Assembly: GCA_027592975.1 (NCBI GenBank) | Contig: JAQCJS010000033.1 | Span: 1-8,562, forward strand | From: Chloroflexota bacterium | Lineage (GTDB): Bacteria > Chloroflexota > Dehalococcoidia > UBA2979 | DNA length: 8,562 nucleotides | Direction of reading: 5' to 3' | Shown here: piece after piece, positions 1 through 6,994 of the stretch | Layout: each line of letters begins with the position of its first letter | How positions within the stretch are numbered: position 1 is the first letter of the stretch | Translations under genes and position numbers: made by a program | The notes under the pieces: generated by a model | What the model was told of the DNA's origin: nothing | Database searches by the model: none | The model's input: only the letters and a program-made list of their open reading frames with translations

Positions 1-570
1 GGCGGGCGTCCGCGGATCGATGCCCGCCAGCCAGCACGCCTCGTCCGCATAGATGTTGCCCACCCCCGCCGCGACCGCCTGATCGAGGAGCACCGCCTTC
101 ACGGCGACGCTCCGGCGCTTCAGGCAGGCGAGTAGCCACGTGGACGTGAACTCCTCGGACAGCGCGTCCGGGCCGCTGTTCGGCATCGCCTCCAGCGGAT
201 CGTCCACCAGATGCCAGGTGCCGAACTTCCGCAGGTCGTTGAACCGGACGGTCGTGCCGTCGTCCAGGTCGATGCGGGCACGTTCGAAGCGGTGCGCGGG
301 GGCGTCTCCGGGTGTGTGGATCAGGGAGCCGGTCATCCGCAGGTGCATCACCCACGTCCGGCCGTCGTCCAGGCGCAGCAGCAGGTACTTCCCGTGCCGC
401 CCCACCGCCTCGACCCGCCGCCCCTCGAGCGCCCGTTCGAGGTCCCGGGGCGCGTCCGTGACGGCGAGCCGCTCCGCGCCGGGGTGGATGCGCACGCGCG
501 TGACCGTGCACCCCACGATCAGCGGCGCGAGGTCACGGCGGATGGTCTCGACTTCCGGGAGTTCAGGCAC
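1..570 (-). CDS. mutM: Formamidopyrimidine-DNA glycosylase (Fpg/MutM), C-terminus cut by window edge
   Basis: Bifunctional glycosylase/AP lyase that removes 8-oxoguanine and other oxidised purines in base excision repair. The 190 visible residues begin, after a GTG start, with PELPEVETIRR, the Fpg hallmark; once Met is removed, the N-terminal proline is the family's catalytic nucleophile, followed by the essential glutamate. HGKYLLL around residue 61 holds the conserved lysine (Lys57 in E. coli). MHLRMTGSL (about 85-93) and NDLRKFGTW (about 111-119) match the lesion-probing loops. GVGNIYADEACWLAGI near residues 169-184 is the helix-two-turn-helix DNA-binding motif. The family is about 270-290 residues long, so the C-terminal zinc finger lies beyond the left edge. 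The GTG at 568-570 is chosen because it places PELPEVE directly after Met and has a Shine-Dalgarno six bases upstream. It lies downstream of polA on the same strand, a common fpg neighbourhood. The frame is intact throughout. Confidence 0.96.
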   Translation of the reverse strand, partial: MPELPEVETIRRDLAPLIVGCTVTRVRIHPGAERLAVTDAPRDLERALEGRRVEAVGRHGKYLLLRLDDGRTWVMHLRMTGSLIHTPGDAPAHRFERARIDLDDGTTVRFNDLRKFGTWHLVDDPLEAMPNSGPDALSEEFTSTWLLACLKRRSVAVKAVLLDQAVAAGVGNIYADEACWLAGIDPRTPA

Positions 571-576
571 GCACGT

Positions 577-581
577 CTCCC
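577..581 (-). promoter_or_regulatory. Shine-Dalgarno of fpg
   Basis: Read on the minus strand, GGGAG sits six bases before the GTG at 568-570. It supports that GTG as the start of fpg. It contrasts with polA and the permease, which have no comparable site directly upstream of their starts, and it fits fpg being translated from inside a longer mRNA that begins upstream of polA. Confidence 0.6.
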
Positions 582-602
582 GGGCAGGCGCATCGGATGG
601 GA

Positions 603-617
603 TCCCCGCGGCGGGGA
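603..617 (-). repeat. Short GC-rich inverted repeat in the polA-fpg gap
   Basis: TCCCC and GGGGA arms flank a GCGGC loop, and the pairing can extend inwards by one more GC pair. It lies between polA and fpg, 33 bases upstream of the fpg start. No U-tract follows on either strand. It may be an mRNA hairpin or only a product of high GC content; the sequence does not decide. Confidence 0.3.
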
Positions 618-643
618 CGGACAGGGGGATGGGCCGACCCGCG

Positions 644-660
644 GGGGGCGGAAGGCCCCC
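644..660 (-). terminator. Possible hairpin terminator or mRNA-stabilising stem after polA
   Basis: A perfect six-base stem (GGGGGC with GCCCCC) around a five-base loop lies 15 bases past the polA stop codon. The position suits a terminator or a 3'-end-protecting hairpin between polA and fpg. No run of T follows in the direction of polA transcription, so a classical intrinsic terminator is not shown. Partial read-through into fpg is likely, because I see no strong fpg promoter in the gap. Confidence 0.35.
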
Positions 661-675
661 ACCTCGGGATCATCC

Positions 676-3525
676 TCACTTTTCCAGTTCACCCCAGATC
701 TTGCCGACCTTCATCTCGATGTCGAGCGGCACCTCGAGGTCGAGCGTGGGCATCAGGCGCGTCGCCATCTCGCGCACCTCGTCCAGCTCGGCGCGCGGGA
801 GCTCGAAGATCAGTTCGTCGTGCACCTGGAGCACCATCCGCGCCTGGCGGCCAGCGGAGCGCTTCTCCTGCATCTCGGCGTCGATGTGGTTCATGGCGAT
901 CTTGATGATGTCCGAGGCAGTTCCCTGGATCGGCATGTTCATCGCGATGCGCTCCGCCGCCTGCCGCAGATTGCGGTTCCCGGCCCGCAGGTCGGGGATG
1001 TAGCGGCGGCGGCCGGTCAGCGTCTCCGCGTAGCCGCGCTCGCGGGACTCCTCGATCGTGCGCTCGCGCCACTCCGCCACCTGCGGGTAGGCCTCGAAGT
1101 AGGCGGAGATGAACGCCTCCGCCTCGTCGCGCGGTATGCCCTCGCGCGTGGAGAGGCCGAACGCGGTCAGGCCGTACAGGACGCCGAAGTTGAACACCTT
1201 GGCGCGGTTGCGGTCGTCCCGCGTGACCTCGGACTCCGGCTTCTTGAAGACGCGCGCGGCAGTCGCGGTGTGGATGTCCTTCTTCTCCGCGAACGCCCGG
1301 CGCAGCTCGGCGTCGCCGGAGATGTGCGCCAGCACGCGCAGCTCGATCTGCGAGTAGTCCGCCGACAGCAGCACCGGGTCCTCGCCGCAGTCGCGCGCGA
1401 CGAACGCCCGCCGCACGAGGTTGCCGATCTCTGTGCGCACGGGGATGTTCTGCAGGTTCGGGTCGTTGGAGGACAGCCGGCCGGTGGCCGCCGTGACCTG
1501 AGAGAACACGGAGTGCACACGCCCGGTCCGCGGGTTCACCTGGTGCGGCAGCGTGTCCACGTAGGTCGACTTGATCTTGGTGAGTTCGCGCCAGTTCAGG
1601 ATGGCGTTCACCACCGGATGCACCTCGCGCAGCGGCTCCAGCGCGTCGGCGTCCGTGGTGTAGCCGGTCTTCGTCTTCCGGGTCTTCGGCAGGCCCAGCT
1701 CATCGAAGAGGACGGTGGACAACTCCTGCGGCGAGCCGATGCGGATCTGGTGCCCCACTGCCTCGTACACCGCGCGCTCCGCCTCCGCGATGCGCTGCGT
1801 GAGCACGGTGTCGAGGTCGGCGAGGACGCGCGCGTCCATCGCAATGCCGAACCGCTCCATCCGCGCGAGCACCGGCAGGTGCGGCAGGTCGATCTCCCGG
1901 TACACCTTCGCGAGCGAGTTCTCCTCCAGCGCCTTCGCCAGCACGTCGGACGCCCGCAGCGTCACATCGGCGTCGATCGCGGCGTACCGCGCGACGTCCT
2001 CGATGCTCGCCTGCGCGAAGGTGATCGCCTTGCTCGCGGTGCCGAGGAACGTCTTGGGATCCACGGTCTGCACGCCGAGCCGGTCGAAGGCAAGCCGCTG
2101 TAGCGACATGGACGAGTCGCCGAGCAGGTAGGCCGCGATCTGGGTGTCGAAGTCGATCGAGGCGGGCCAGATGCCCGCTGGCGACTCCGCGAGCGCGAGC
2201 GTGACGTACTTGCCTTCGTGCGCGATACGCTGGATGGCGGGGTCGAGCAGCACCGGGCGGAGCGCCTCGAACACCTCGTCCCGCGGGAGTTGCACGGGGG
2301 TATCCTCGGTGCCGTCCAGCGCGAGCAGCATGCCCTGCCCGTGCGCGATGTGGCCGAAGGGGATGTACGCGCCGTGGCCCGACTCCGCGCTGATGGCGAG
2401 GCCGACCAGCCCGTCCCCCGCGCGCATCGGATGGCCGTCCGTCGCGACCACCTCGATCGCGAAACGCCCGGCGGCGCGGATCCGCGCGACCAGCGCGTCG
2501 AGGGCCGCGCGGTCGGTGATCACCTCGTACCGCCCGTCCGCAGCGACGGCGGGCTGTGCCTCAGCCGACGCGATCTGCGAGGACTCCGGGAGACGGTTCA
2601 CCAGCGTGCGGAACTCCAGCTCGTGGAACAGGTCGACCACCGCCTGACGGTCGTAGTCCTTCAGCACCGCGGCGCCCAGATCCAGCGTGACGTCCGGCAC
2701 CTCGCAGATGATCGTCGCCAGCTCCCGCGAGAGCTGCGCCTCGTCCACGCCGTTCTCCAGCGCGGTGCGCGTGCGCTTCGGCTCGATCTCCTCGAGGTGC
2801 GCGAGCATCTCATCGAGGCTGCCCCACTGGTCGATGAGCGCCTTCGCGCCCTTCTCGCCGATGCCGCGCACGCCGGGGATGTTGTCGGAGGTGTCGCCGA
2901 CCAGCGCCTTGTAGTCGATCATCTGCCGCGGCTCGAAGCCGAAGCGGTCGCGCACCGCCTGCGTGTCGTACATCACGTAGTCGCGCTGGTACGGGCGGTA
3001 CATGTAGACGCGCACGCCCGGCTGCACCAGCTGGATGATGTCGTTGTCGAGCGTGACGATGACCACGTCCAGCCCGGCCTCCACCGCCTGACAGGCGAGC
3101 GTGCCGAGGACGTCGTCCGCCTCGTAGCCGATCTTCTCGACGACGGGGATGCGGAAGGCGTCCAGCAGCTGGCGGACGCGGTCGAACTGCGGGATCAGGT
3201 CTTCCGGCGTCTCCGCGCGCGTTGCCTTGTAGCGCTCGTCTCGCTCCTTGCGGAACGTCTGCTCGGAGGCGTCCCACGCGGCGATGACGTACGTGGGCTT
3301 CAGCTCATTGAAGACGGTGAGGACGCTGTTCGCGTAGCCGAAGACCGCCGCCACCGGCTCCCCCGTGCGCCGCACCGTCAGGACGTCCCGCAGCGCGAAG
3401 TACGAGCGGAAGATGATGCCGTGCGAGTCCAGGATGACGAGCAGCGGCCTCTGGCCGCCGCCCACCTGGGACGCAGTGGCCTCGACCTCAGGCGGGATGG
3501 GGAGCGCAGCGGGTTCGGTGGTCAC
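676..3525 (-). CDS. polA: DNA polymerase I with a degenerate proofreading domain
   Basis: Family A polymerase for gap filling and Okazaki-primer replacement, 949 residues from a GTG start. The 5' nuclease (FEN) domain spans about 28-320: D33 in ILDSHG, D85, the ADD at 136-138, D160/D162, and the H3TH segment VGDTSDNIPGVRGIGEKG (209-226). The 3'-5' exonuclease-like domain spans about 333-530; motif I, normally DxE, reads E358-V-V360, while the motif II aspartate (D460) and motif III Tyr/Asp (Y514, D518) remain, so proofreading is predicted lost. The polymerase domain follows: motif A with D723 and E728, the O-helix with K776 and F780 (Phe type, which normally discriminates against dideoxynucleotides), and motif C with H902, D903, E904. 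The open frame continues upstream to 4371, but that part is antisense to the permease and has no PolA similarity. The start is set by a -10-like hexamer seven bases upstream; an internal GTG at 3463-3465 (V21) is an alternative. fpg follows on the same strand. Confidence 0.97.
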   Translation of the reverse strand: MTTEPAALPIPPEVEATASQVGGGQRPLLVILDSHGIIFRSYFALRDVLTVRRTGEPVAAVFGYANSVLTVFNELKPTYVIAAWDASEQTFRKERDERYKATRAETPEDLIPQFDRVRQLLDAFRIPVVEKIGYEADDVLGTLACQAVEAGLDVVIVTLDNDIIQLVQPGVRVYMYRPYQRDYVMYDTQAVRDRFGFEPRQMIDYKALVGDTSDNIPGVRGIGEKGAKALIDQWGSLDEMLAHLEEIEPKRTRTALENGVDEAQLSRELATIICEVPDVTLDLGAAVLKDYDRQAVVDLFHELEFRTLVNRLPESSQIASAEAQPAVAADGRYEVITDRAALDALVARIRAAGRFAIEVVATDGHPMRAGDGLVGLAISAESGHGAYIPFGHIAHGQGMLLALDGTEDTPVQLPRDEVFEALRPVLLDPAIQRIAHEGKYVTLALAESPAGIWPASIDFDTQIAAYLLGDSSMSLQRLAFDRLGVQTVDPKTFLGTASKAITFAQASIEDVARYAAIDADVTLRASDVLAKALEENSLAKVYREIDLPHLPVLARMERFGIAMDARVLADLDTVLTQRIAEAERAVYEAVGHQIRIGSPQELSTVLFDELGLPKTRKTKTGYTTDADALEPLREVHPVVNAILNWRELTKIKSTYVDTLPHQVNPRTGRVHSVFSQVTAATGRLSSNDPNLQNIPVRTEIGNLVRRAFVARDCGEDPVLLSADYSQIELRVLAHISGDAELRRAFAEKKDIHTATAARVFKKPESEVTRDDRNRAKVFNFGVLYGLTAFGLSTREGIPRDEAEAFISAYFEAYPQVAEWRERTIEESRERGYAETLTGRRRYIPDLRAGNRNLRQAAERIAMNMPIQGTASDIIKIAMNHIDAEMQEKRSAGRQARMVLQVHDELIFELPRAELDEVREMATRLMPTLDLEVPLDIEMKVGKIWGELEK

Positions 3526-3532
3526 GACGGCC

Positions 3533-3538
3533 AGTGTA
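3533..3538 (-). promoter_or_regulatory. -10-like element of polA (leaderless start proposed)
   Basis: On the minus strand TACACT (TAnnnT form) ends seven bases before the GTG at 3525. Transcription starting 7-8 bases past the hexamer would begin at or next to the start codon, giving a leaderless mRNA. There is no Shine-Dalgarno at normal spacing; the nearest purine run (GGAAG) is too far away. No recognisable -35 box is seen. Confidence 0.45.
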
Positions 3539-3545
3539 AGGGCTT

Positions 3546-3555
3546 CCGGGCCCGG
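3546..3555. repeat. Ten-base palindrome in the divergent promoter region
   Basis: CCGGGCCCGG is a perfect palindrome lying between the two proposed -10 elements, within the spacer/-35 zone of polA. It could be an operator for a dimeric regulator. In DNA this GC-rich such palindromes also arise by chance, so this is only a candidate. Confidence 0.25.
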
Positions 3556-3580
3556 TCCGGCACGCGCCCCCGATGACCCG

Positions 3581-3586
3581 TAGAAT
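3581..3586 (+). promoter_or_regulatory. -10-like element of the ABC transporter operon (leaderless start proposed)
   Basis: TAGAAT matches the TATAAT consensus at five of six positions and ends eight bases before the ATG at 3595. It is a conspicuous AT-rich hexamer in very GC-rich surroundings. No Shine-Dalgarno lies between it and the start, so the permease mRNA is probably leaderless or nearly so. No clear -35 box is visible at 16-18 bases upstream. Confidence 0.55.
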
Positions 3587-3596
3587 GCGGCCGCAT
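3585..3596. repeat. Twelve-base palindrome over the permease start
   Basis: ATGCGGCCGCAT is a perfect palindrome. It overlaps the last two bases of the proposed -10 and the first two bases of the permease start codon. If functional it could be an operator placed at the transcription start. It contains a GCGGCCGC core that also occurs at the frameshift junction near 5670. Confidence 0.35.
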
Positions 3597-5703
3597 GACC
3601 CGATTCCGTTCGCTGCCGGTGCTCGCCGTCCGCCGCATGCTCGGCAACTGGCGGCTGCTCTCCAGCGTGGTCGTGGGCACCGTGGTCGCGGCGGCCATCC
3701 TGTCGGCCACGGCCATCTACGCCGACGCGATCCGCGACCTGGGCCTCCAGCACGCCCTCCGGCAGCAGCCCGCCGCCGCGCTGGACGTGAGCGTGCGCAC
3801 CTCCAACGTGAACGTCTCCGCCACGCAGTACCAGCGGTCCATCGCGCGGCAGGATGCCGTGGCCGGCGCAGCGTTGCACGGCGCGGCGAGCGGCGTGGTG
3901 CGCTCCGCCATCACCGCGACGTTCTACCCGGTGCCCTCCGGCCAGCAGCCGGACATGCCCAACGAGGCCCGTCCGCGAGCCAACCTTGTCGTCCGCAGCG
4001 GGCTGCAGGATCACGTCACGGCGGTGGAGGGGGCGCTGCCCGACCCCGCGCCGGGCGGCGCGACGGGCCCGATCCCGGTCGCCGTGGGCGAGGAGACGGC
4101 GAAGAGCCAGGGGCTGCGCCTCGGCGCCACGCTCGACCTCTTCCCTTTCTGGGACGTGCAGGTGCCCCCGCTCCAGATTCGGATCGTCGGCATCCTCCGC
4201 GCCAACCAGCCCGGCGACCGCTACTGGGGCAGCGAGGGCGGTGGCGTGGACGTCCCCACCCGCACCTGGGCGACCTACCTCCTCTTCGTCCCGGACACCA
4301 CGCTCTTCGGCGCCGTCGCGGAGCGAGTCCCCTCCATCGCCGCGGACTACGAGAACCGCTACGCCGTGCACCCGGACGCGCTCAACGCCCGCATCGCCCT
4401 CCCCGTCGCGGACGGGCTCGCCGGACTCGATCGCACGCTCGTGGCGACCGAGACGCGCCCGTCGGTGACGAGCGAGCTGGAGCCAGTGCTGCGCACCTTC
4501 GACCAGAAGCTCTTCTTCACGCGCATCCCGCTGCTGGTGCTGCTCCTGCAGATCGGCGGCATCGTCGGCTACTACCTCGTCATGGTGTCCACGATGCTGA
4601 TCGAGCGGCAGGCCGCCGAGATCGCAACCCTGCGCAGCCGCGGCGCGACGACGGGCCAGTTGCTCGCGCAGTACGGCGTGGAGGGCGCGATCCTCGCGCT
4701 GCTCTCACTGATCGTGGGGCCGCCGATCGCCGCGAGCGTCGTCTCCGCGCTCGGCCCGACGCCCGCGTTCGCGGCGCTGTCCGGCGGCGGGCCTCTCACC
4801 GTGCACGTCGGCAGCGGCGCGTACATCCTCGCCGGCGCGGGCGCGCTGCTCGCGTTCGTCTCGCTGATGATCCCGGCGTGGCGGGCGACCCGCGTCACCG
4901 TGCTGGAGTTCAAGCGGGGCGCCGCGCGTCCGCGCCCCACTCCCTTGCTGCTGCGCTACTACGTGGACGTGCTGGCGGTCGGCGTCGTCGCGCTCGCCTT
5001 CTGGCGGCTCTCGCGCGAGCAGTCGCTGTTCTCGCACTCGCTGTTCGGCGAGGCAAAGGTGGATCCGTTCCTCCTCGCGACACCCGCGGTGTTCATGGTG
5101 ACCGTGGGCGTCGTCTTCCTGCGCCTGTTCCCGCTGGTGATGCGCGGCATCGGCTGGTTCGTGTCGCGGACGAAGAGCGTCGCCGTGCTCATCGGCGTGC
5201 GGTCGCTGGTGCGCAACCCCACGCACTACGCGCGGCTGATCCTGCTGCTCATGTTCGCCACCGGCGTCGGCATGTTCGGCGCGACGTTCTCCGCGACGCT
5301 GGATCACTCCTACGAGGACCGCGCGGGGTACGCGGTGGGTGCGGACGTGCGCGGCGCGGGCATCGCCATGCCGGGCATCGCCGGGGGCGAGCGGTTCCGA
5401 TCGCGCATCGAATCCGTCCCCGCGGATGCGCGCACGGCGCTCACCCGCATCGACGGCTCGGTGACCAGCGGCCGTCACGTCGCCAGCGTGCAGGTCATCG
5501 GCATCGACCCGGCAACCTTCGGCGAGGTCGCGTACTTCCGCGGCGACTTCGCAGACCATGACCTCTCGCAGATCCTCGCGACGCTCGCCGGCAACGCAGC
5601 GGAGCTGTCGCGCGGGCCGCTGCTGCCGCCGGAGGCGCGCCAGCTGGGCGTATGGGTGCGGATGCATCCGCGGCCGCGTGGTCATCGGCATGAGCGTGCG
5701 TGA
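3595..5703 (+). CDS. FtsX-type ABC transporter permease, N-terminal part (frameshifted)
   Basis: Integral membrane subunit of an ABC transporter of the FtsX/MacB/LolC superfamily; substrate unknown. After a short basic N-terminus come TM1 (about 22-42), a large extracytoplasmic MacB-like periplasmic region (about 43-305), then TM2 (311-334), TM3 (360-387) and TM4 (410-431) of the first FtsX domain. Between TM2 and TM3 lies the coupling segment IERQAAEIATLRSRGATTGQ, typical of this superfamily. TM5 (455-472), TM6 (492-517) and TM7 (545-569) follow, then the start of a second extracytoplasmic region. Sensible sequence runs to LGVWVRMHP near residue 692. The last residues before TGA at 5701-5703 are out of frame: the natural continuation is found in the next frame. 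The reconstructed protein would be 1131 residues (3595-6991) with ten TM segments, a usual layout for two-FtsX-domain permeases. It is the first gene of the transporter operon, and its ATG is eight bases past a -10-like hexamer. Confidence 0.88.
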   Translation: MTRFRSLPVLAVRRMLGNWRLLSSVVVGTVVAAAILSATAIYADAIRDLGLQHALRQQPAAALDVSVRTSNVNVSATQYQRSIARQDAVAGAALHGAASGVVRSAITATFYPVPSGQQPDMPNEARPRANLVVRSGLQDHVTAVEGALPDPAPGGATGPIPVAVGEETAKSQGLRLGATLDLFPFWDVQVPPLQIRIVGILRANQPGDRYWGSEGGGVDVPTRTWATYLLFVPDTTLFGAVAERVPSIAADYENRYAVHPDALNARIALPVADGLAGLDRTLVATETRPSVTSELEPVLRTFDQKLFFTRIPLLVLLLQIGGIVGYYLVMVSTMLIERQAAEIATLRSRGATTGQLLAQYGVEGAILALLSLIVGPPIAASVVSALGPTPAFAALSGGGPLTVHVGSGAYILAGAGALLAFVSLMIPAWRATRVTVLEFKRGAARPRPTPLLLRYYVDVLAVGVVALAFWRLSREQSLFSHSLFGEAKVDPFLLATPAVFMVTVGVVFLRLFPLVMRGIGWFVSRTKSVAVLIGVRSLVRNPTHYARLILLLMFATGVGMFGATFSATLDHSYEDRAGYAVGADVRGAGIAMPGIAGGERFRSRIESVPADARTALTRIDGSVTSGRHVASVQVIGIDPATFGEVAYFRGDFADHDLSQILATLAGNAAELSRGPLLPPEARQLGVWVRMHPRPRGHRHERA
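5650..5680 (+). other. +1 frameshift junction inside the permease gene
   Basis: Up to the CAT CCG codons at 5665-5670 the frame of the ATG at 3595 gives convincing protein. From GGC at 5672 the frame one base later gives GRVVIGMSVRDATGR and stays convincing to 6988. Dropping one base here joins the two into a continuous 1131-residue product. The junction contains a ten-base all-GC palindrome (CGCGGCCGCG, 5669-5678), which favours replication slippage or sequencing error. There is no homopolymer, no recognised slippery heptamer, and the first in-frame stop lies about 30 bases downstream, so programmed frameshifting has little support. Confidence 0.85.
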
Positions 5704-6991
5704 CGCGACCGGGCGCGTGACGAACCGCCAGCTGGGCGAGGCGCGCCCCGGCGATCCCGCGACCGAGCAGTGGACGTTCTTCAGCGCCGACCTCCGGCAG
5801 CCTCGCTCCGTCGCCGGCGGGCTGATCCGCGACGCGCAGGGGACGCCGCCGTTCGAGCTGCGCGGGGTCTTCGTGCTGCCGGCCGGAGCGATCGCGAACC
5901 AGCGCGGGGTCGTGCAGTTCGGCCCGGCGCTCGCCACCGCCGCCGCCCCCGCCTCCGGGACCGACCCGTCGCTCGCCTCGTCCGGCCTCACCAACAGCCC
6001 GGAGGCGTGGCGCAACGCGGTTGTGGTGCAGGACTTCACGCGGCCGGGCTTCGAGGCGATCCAGGGCACGCGGCCGGTGACGCTGCCGGACGTGGTGCGC
6101 GTCACCGCGGAGGGCCCGCCCGGGTTCGCCTCCGCCGTGCGCTACGAGTGGTCTGACGCCGGGATCTCCCCTCCGCTGCGCGGCCTACGCCCGGTCGCGG
6201 ACACCGCCATCGCGCTCGTCTACCTCGGCGCGGACACCGCTCGAATGCTGGCGGTGAAGGCCGGCGACGCGGTCATGCTGAGCGTGGGCGGGCGCTCCGT
6301 CGCCGCCACCGTGGCGGGCGTCCTGGACTACTTCCCCACGTACCGGCCCGGCGGGAGCACCGGGCTGGTGGTGATGGACGGCAGCCGCCTGTCCGCGGGC
6401 GTGAACAACGCCGTGCCCGACCAGCCGCTGGGCCCGAACGAGGTGTGGCTCGCGACGCGGGACAGCGAGGCGACGCGCGAGGGCCTGGCGCCGCTCTCAC
6501 CGCTCACCCTCGATACCCGCGACGCCGTCCGTGCGGTGCAGCAGGACGACCCGCTGATCGCCGCGGGCTGGGCGGGCATCCTCGCCATCGCGTTCGGCGC
6601 GGTGCTGCTGCTGTCCGCAATCGGGTTCATCGTCTACTCGTACCTCACCGCGCAGCAGCGCGCGCTGGAGTTCGCGATCCTGCGGACGCTGGGCTTCTCG
6701 AAGCCGCAGATCTTCTCGGTCGTGCTGTTCGAGCACCTCTTCGTGATCGTCGCCGGGATGGGCATGGGCACGGGAGTGGGACTGCGCGTCGGACGGCTGA
6801 TGCTCGCCTTCCTCGGCGTGGACGAGACGGGGGGACAGGTCGTGCCGCCGTTCGTGCAGCGCGTCTCCTGGACGGAGGTCTTCGTGGTCTGGGGGATTCT
6901 CGGTACAGTGTTTGTCGCCACGATCGCCGCGGTGGTGGCGCTCTACTTCCGGCTCGCGGTGAGCCGGGCACTCCGGATCGGGGACGTGTAG
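5690..6991 (+). CDS. FtsX-type ABC transporter permease, C-terminal part (frameshifted)
   Basis: Continuation of the permease begun at 3595, in the frame one base later. Protein-like sequence in this frame begins at about 5672; the ATG at 5690 is only the nearest ATG and has no Shine-Dalgarno, so independent initiation is doubtful. The open frame also reaches back to an ATG at 5558, but that stretch is Arg/Ser/Cys-rich shadow sequence. The first roughly 300 residues complete the second extracytoplasmic region, beginning with a strand-rich RDATGR...QWTFFSADL segment that looks like a beta-sandwich. The second FtsX domain follows in reconstructed numbering: TM8 (990-1016), the coupling segment QRALEFAILRTLGFSKPQIF, TM9 (about 1046-1066) and TM10 (about 1096-1118), ending in RALRIGDV. 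Without the frame change the first ORF lacks this last FtsX domain and should be non-functional. The ATPase gene starts three bases after the TAG. Confidence 0.85.
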   Translation: MSVRDATGRVTNRQLGEARPGDPATEQWTFFSADLRQPRSVAGGLIRDAQGTPPFELRGVFVLPAGAIANQRGVVQFGPALATAAAPASGTDPSLASSGLTNSPEAWRNAVVVQDFTRPGFEAIQGTRPVTLPDVVRVTAEGPPGFASAVRYEWSDAGISPPLRGLRPVADTAIALVYLGADTARMLAVKAGDAVMLSVGGRSVAATVAGVLDYFPTYRPGGSTGLVVMDGSRLSAGVNNAVPDQPLGPNEVWLATRDSEATREGLAPLSPLTLDTRDAVRAVQQDDPLIAAGWAGILAIAFGAVLLLSAIGFIVYSYLTAQQRALEFAILRTLGFSKPQIFSVVLFEHLFVIVAGMGMGTGVGLRVGRLMLAFLGVDETGGQVVPPFVQRVSWTEVFVVWGILGTVFVATIAAVVALYFRLAVSRALRIGDV

Positions 6992-6994
6992 CCC

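Noticed and set aside
211..2103. A 630-codon plus-strand open frame antisense to polA and fpg
   Set aside because: It is rich in Arg, Leu, Val, His and Asp without recognisable domains, and lies opposite two unmistakable genes. Long antisense frames are expected in DNA with strong third-position GC bias.
3526..4371. Extension of the polA frame 282 codons upstream of the chosen GTG
   Set aside because: The extension is low-complexity, His/Arg/Gly-rich, matches no PolA domain and is antisense to the permease, whose membrane segments and extracytoplasmic region are convincing.
3573..5561. A 662-codon plus-strand frame overlapping the permease start
   Set aside because: The product is mostly Arg, Pro, Ala and Gly with no hydrophobic segments, and the alternative frame gives a clear FtsX-type permease.
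5665..5703. Programmed +1 ribosomal frameshift in the permease
   Set aside because: No known slippery motif, no stop codon directly at the shift point and no upstream Shine-Dalgarno-like stimulator were seen; a mutation or sequence error in a GC palindrome is simpler.
4705..6105. A 466-codon minus-strand open frame opposite the permease
   Set aside because: It has no domain-like sequence, only Arg/His/Glu-rich repeats of codon-bias shadow, and overlaps the real coding strand.
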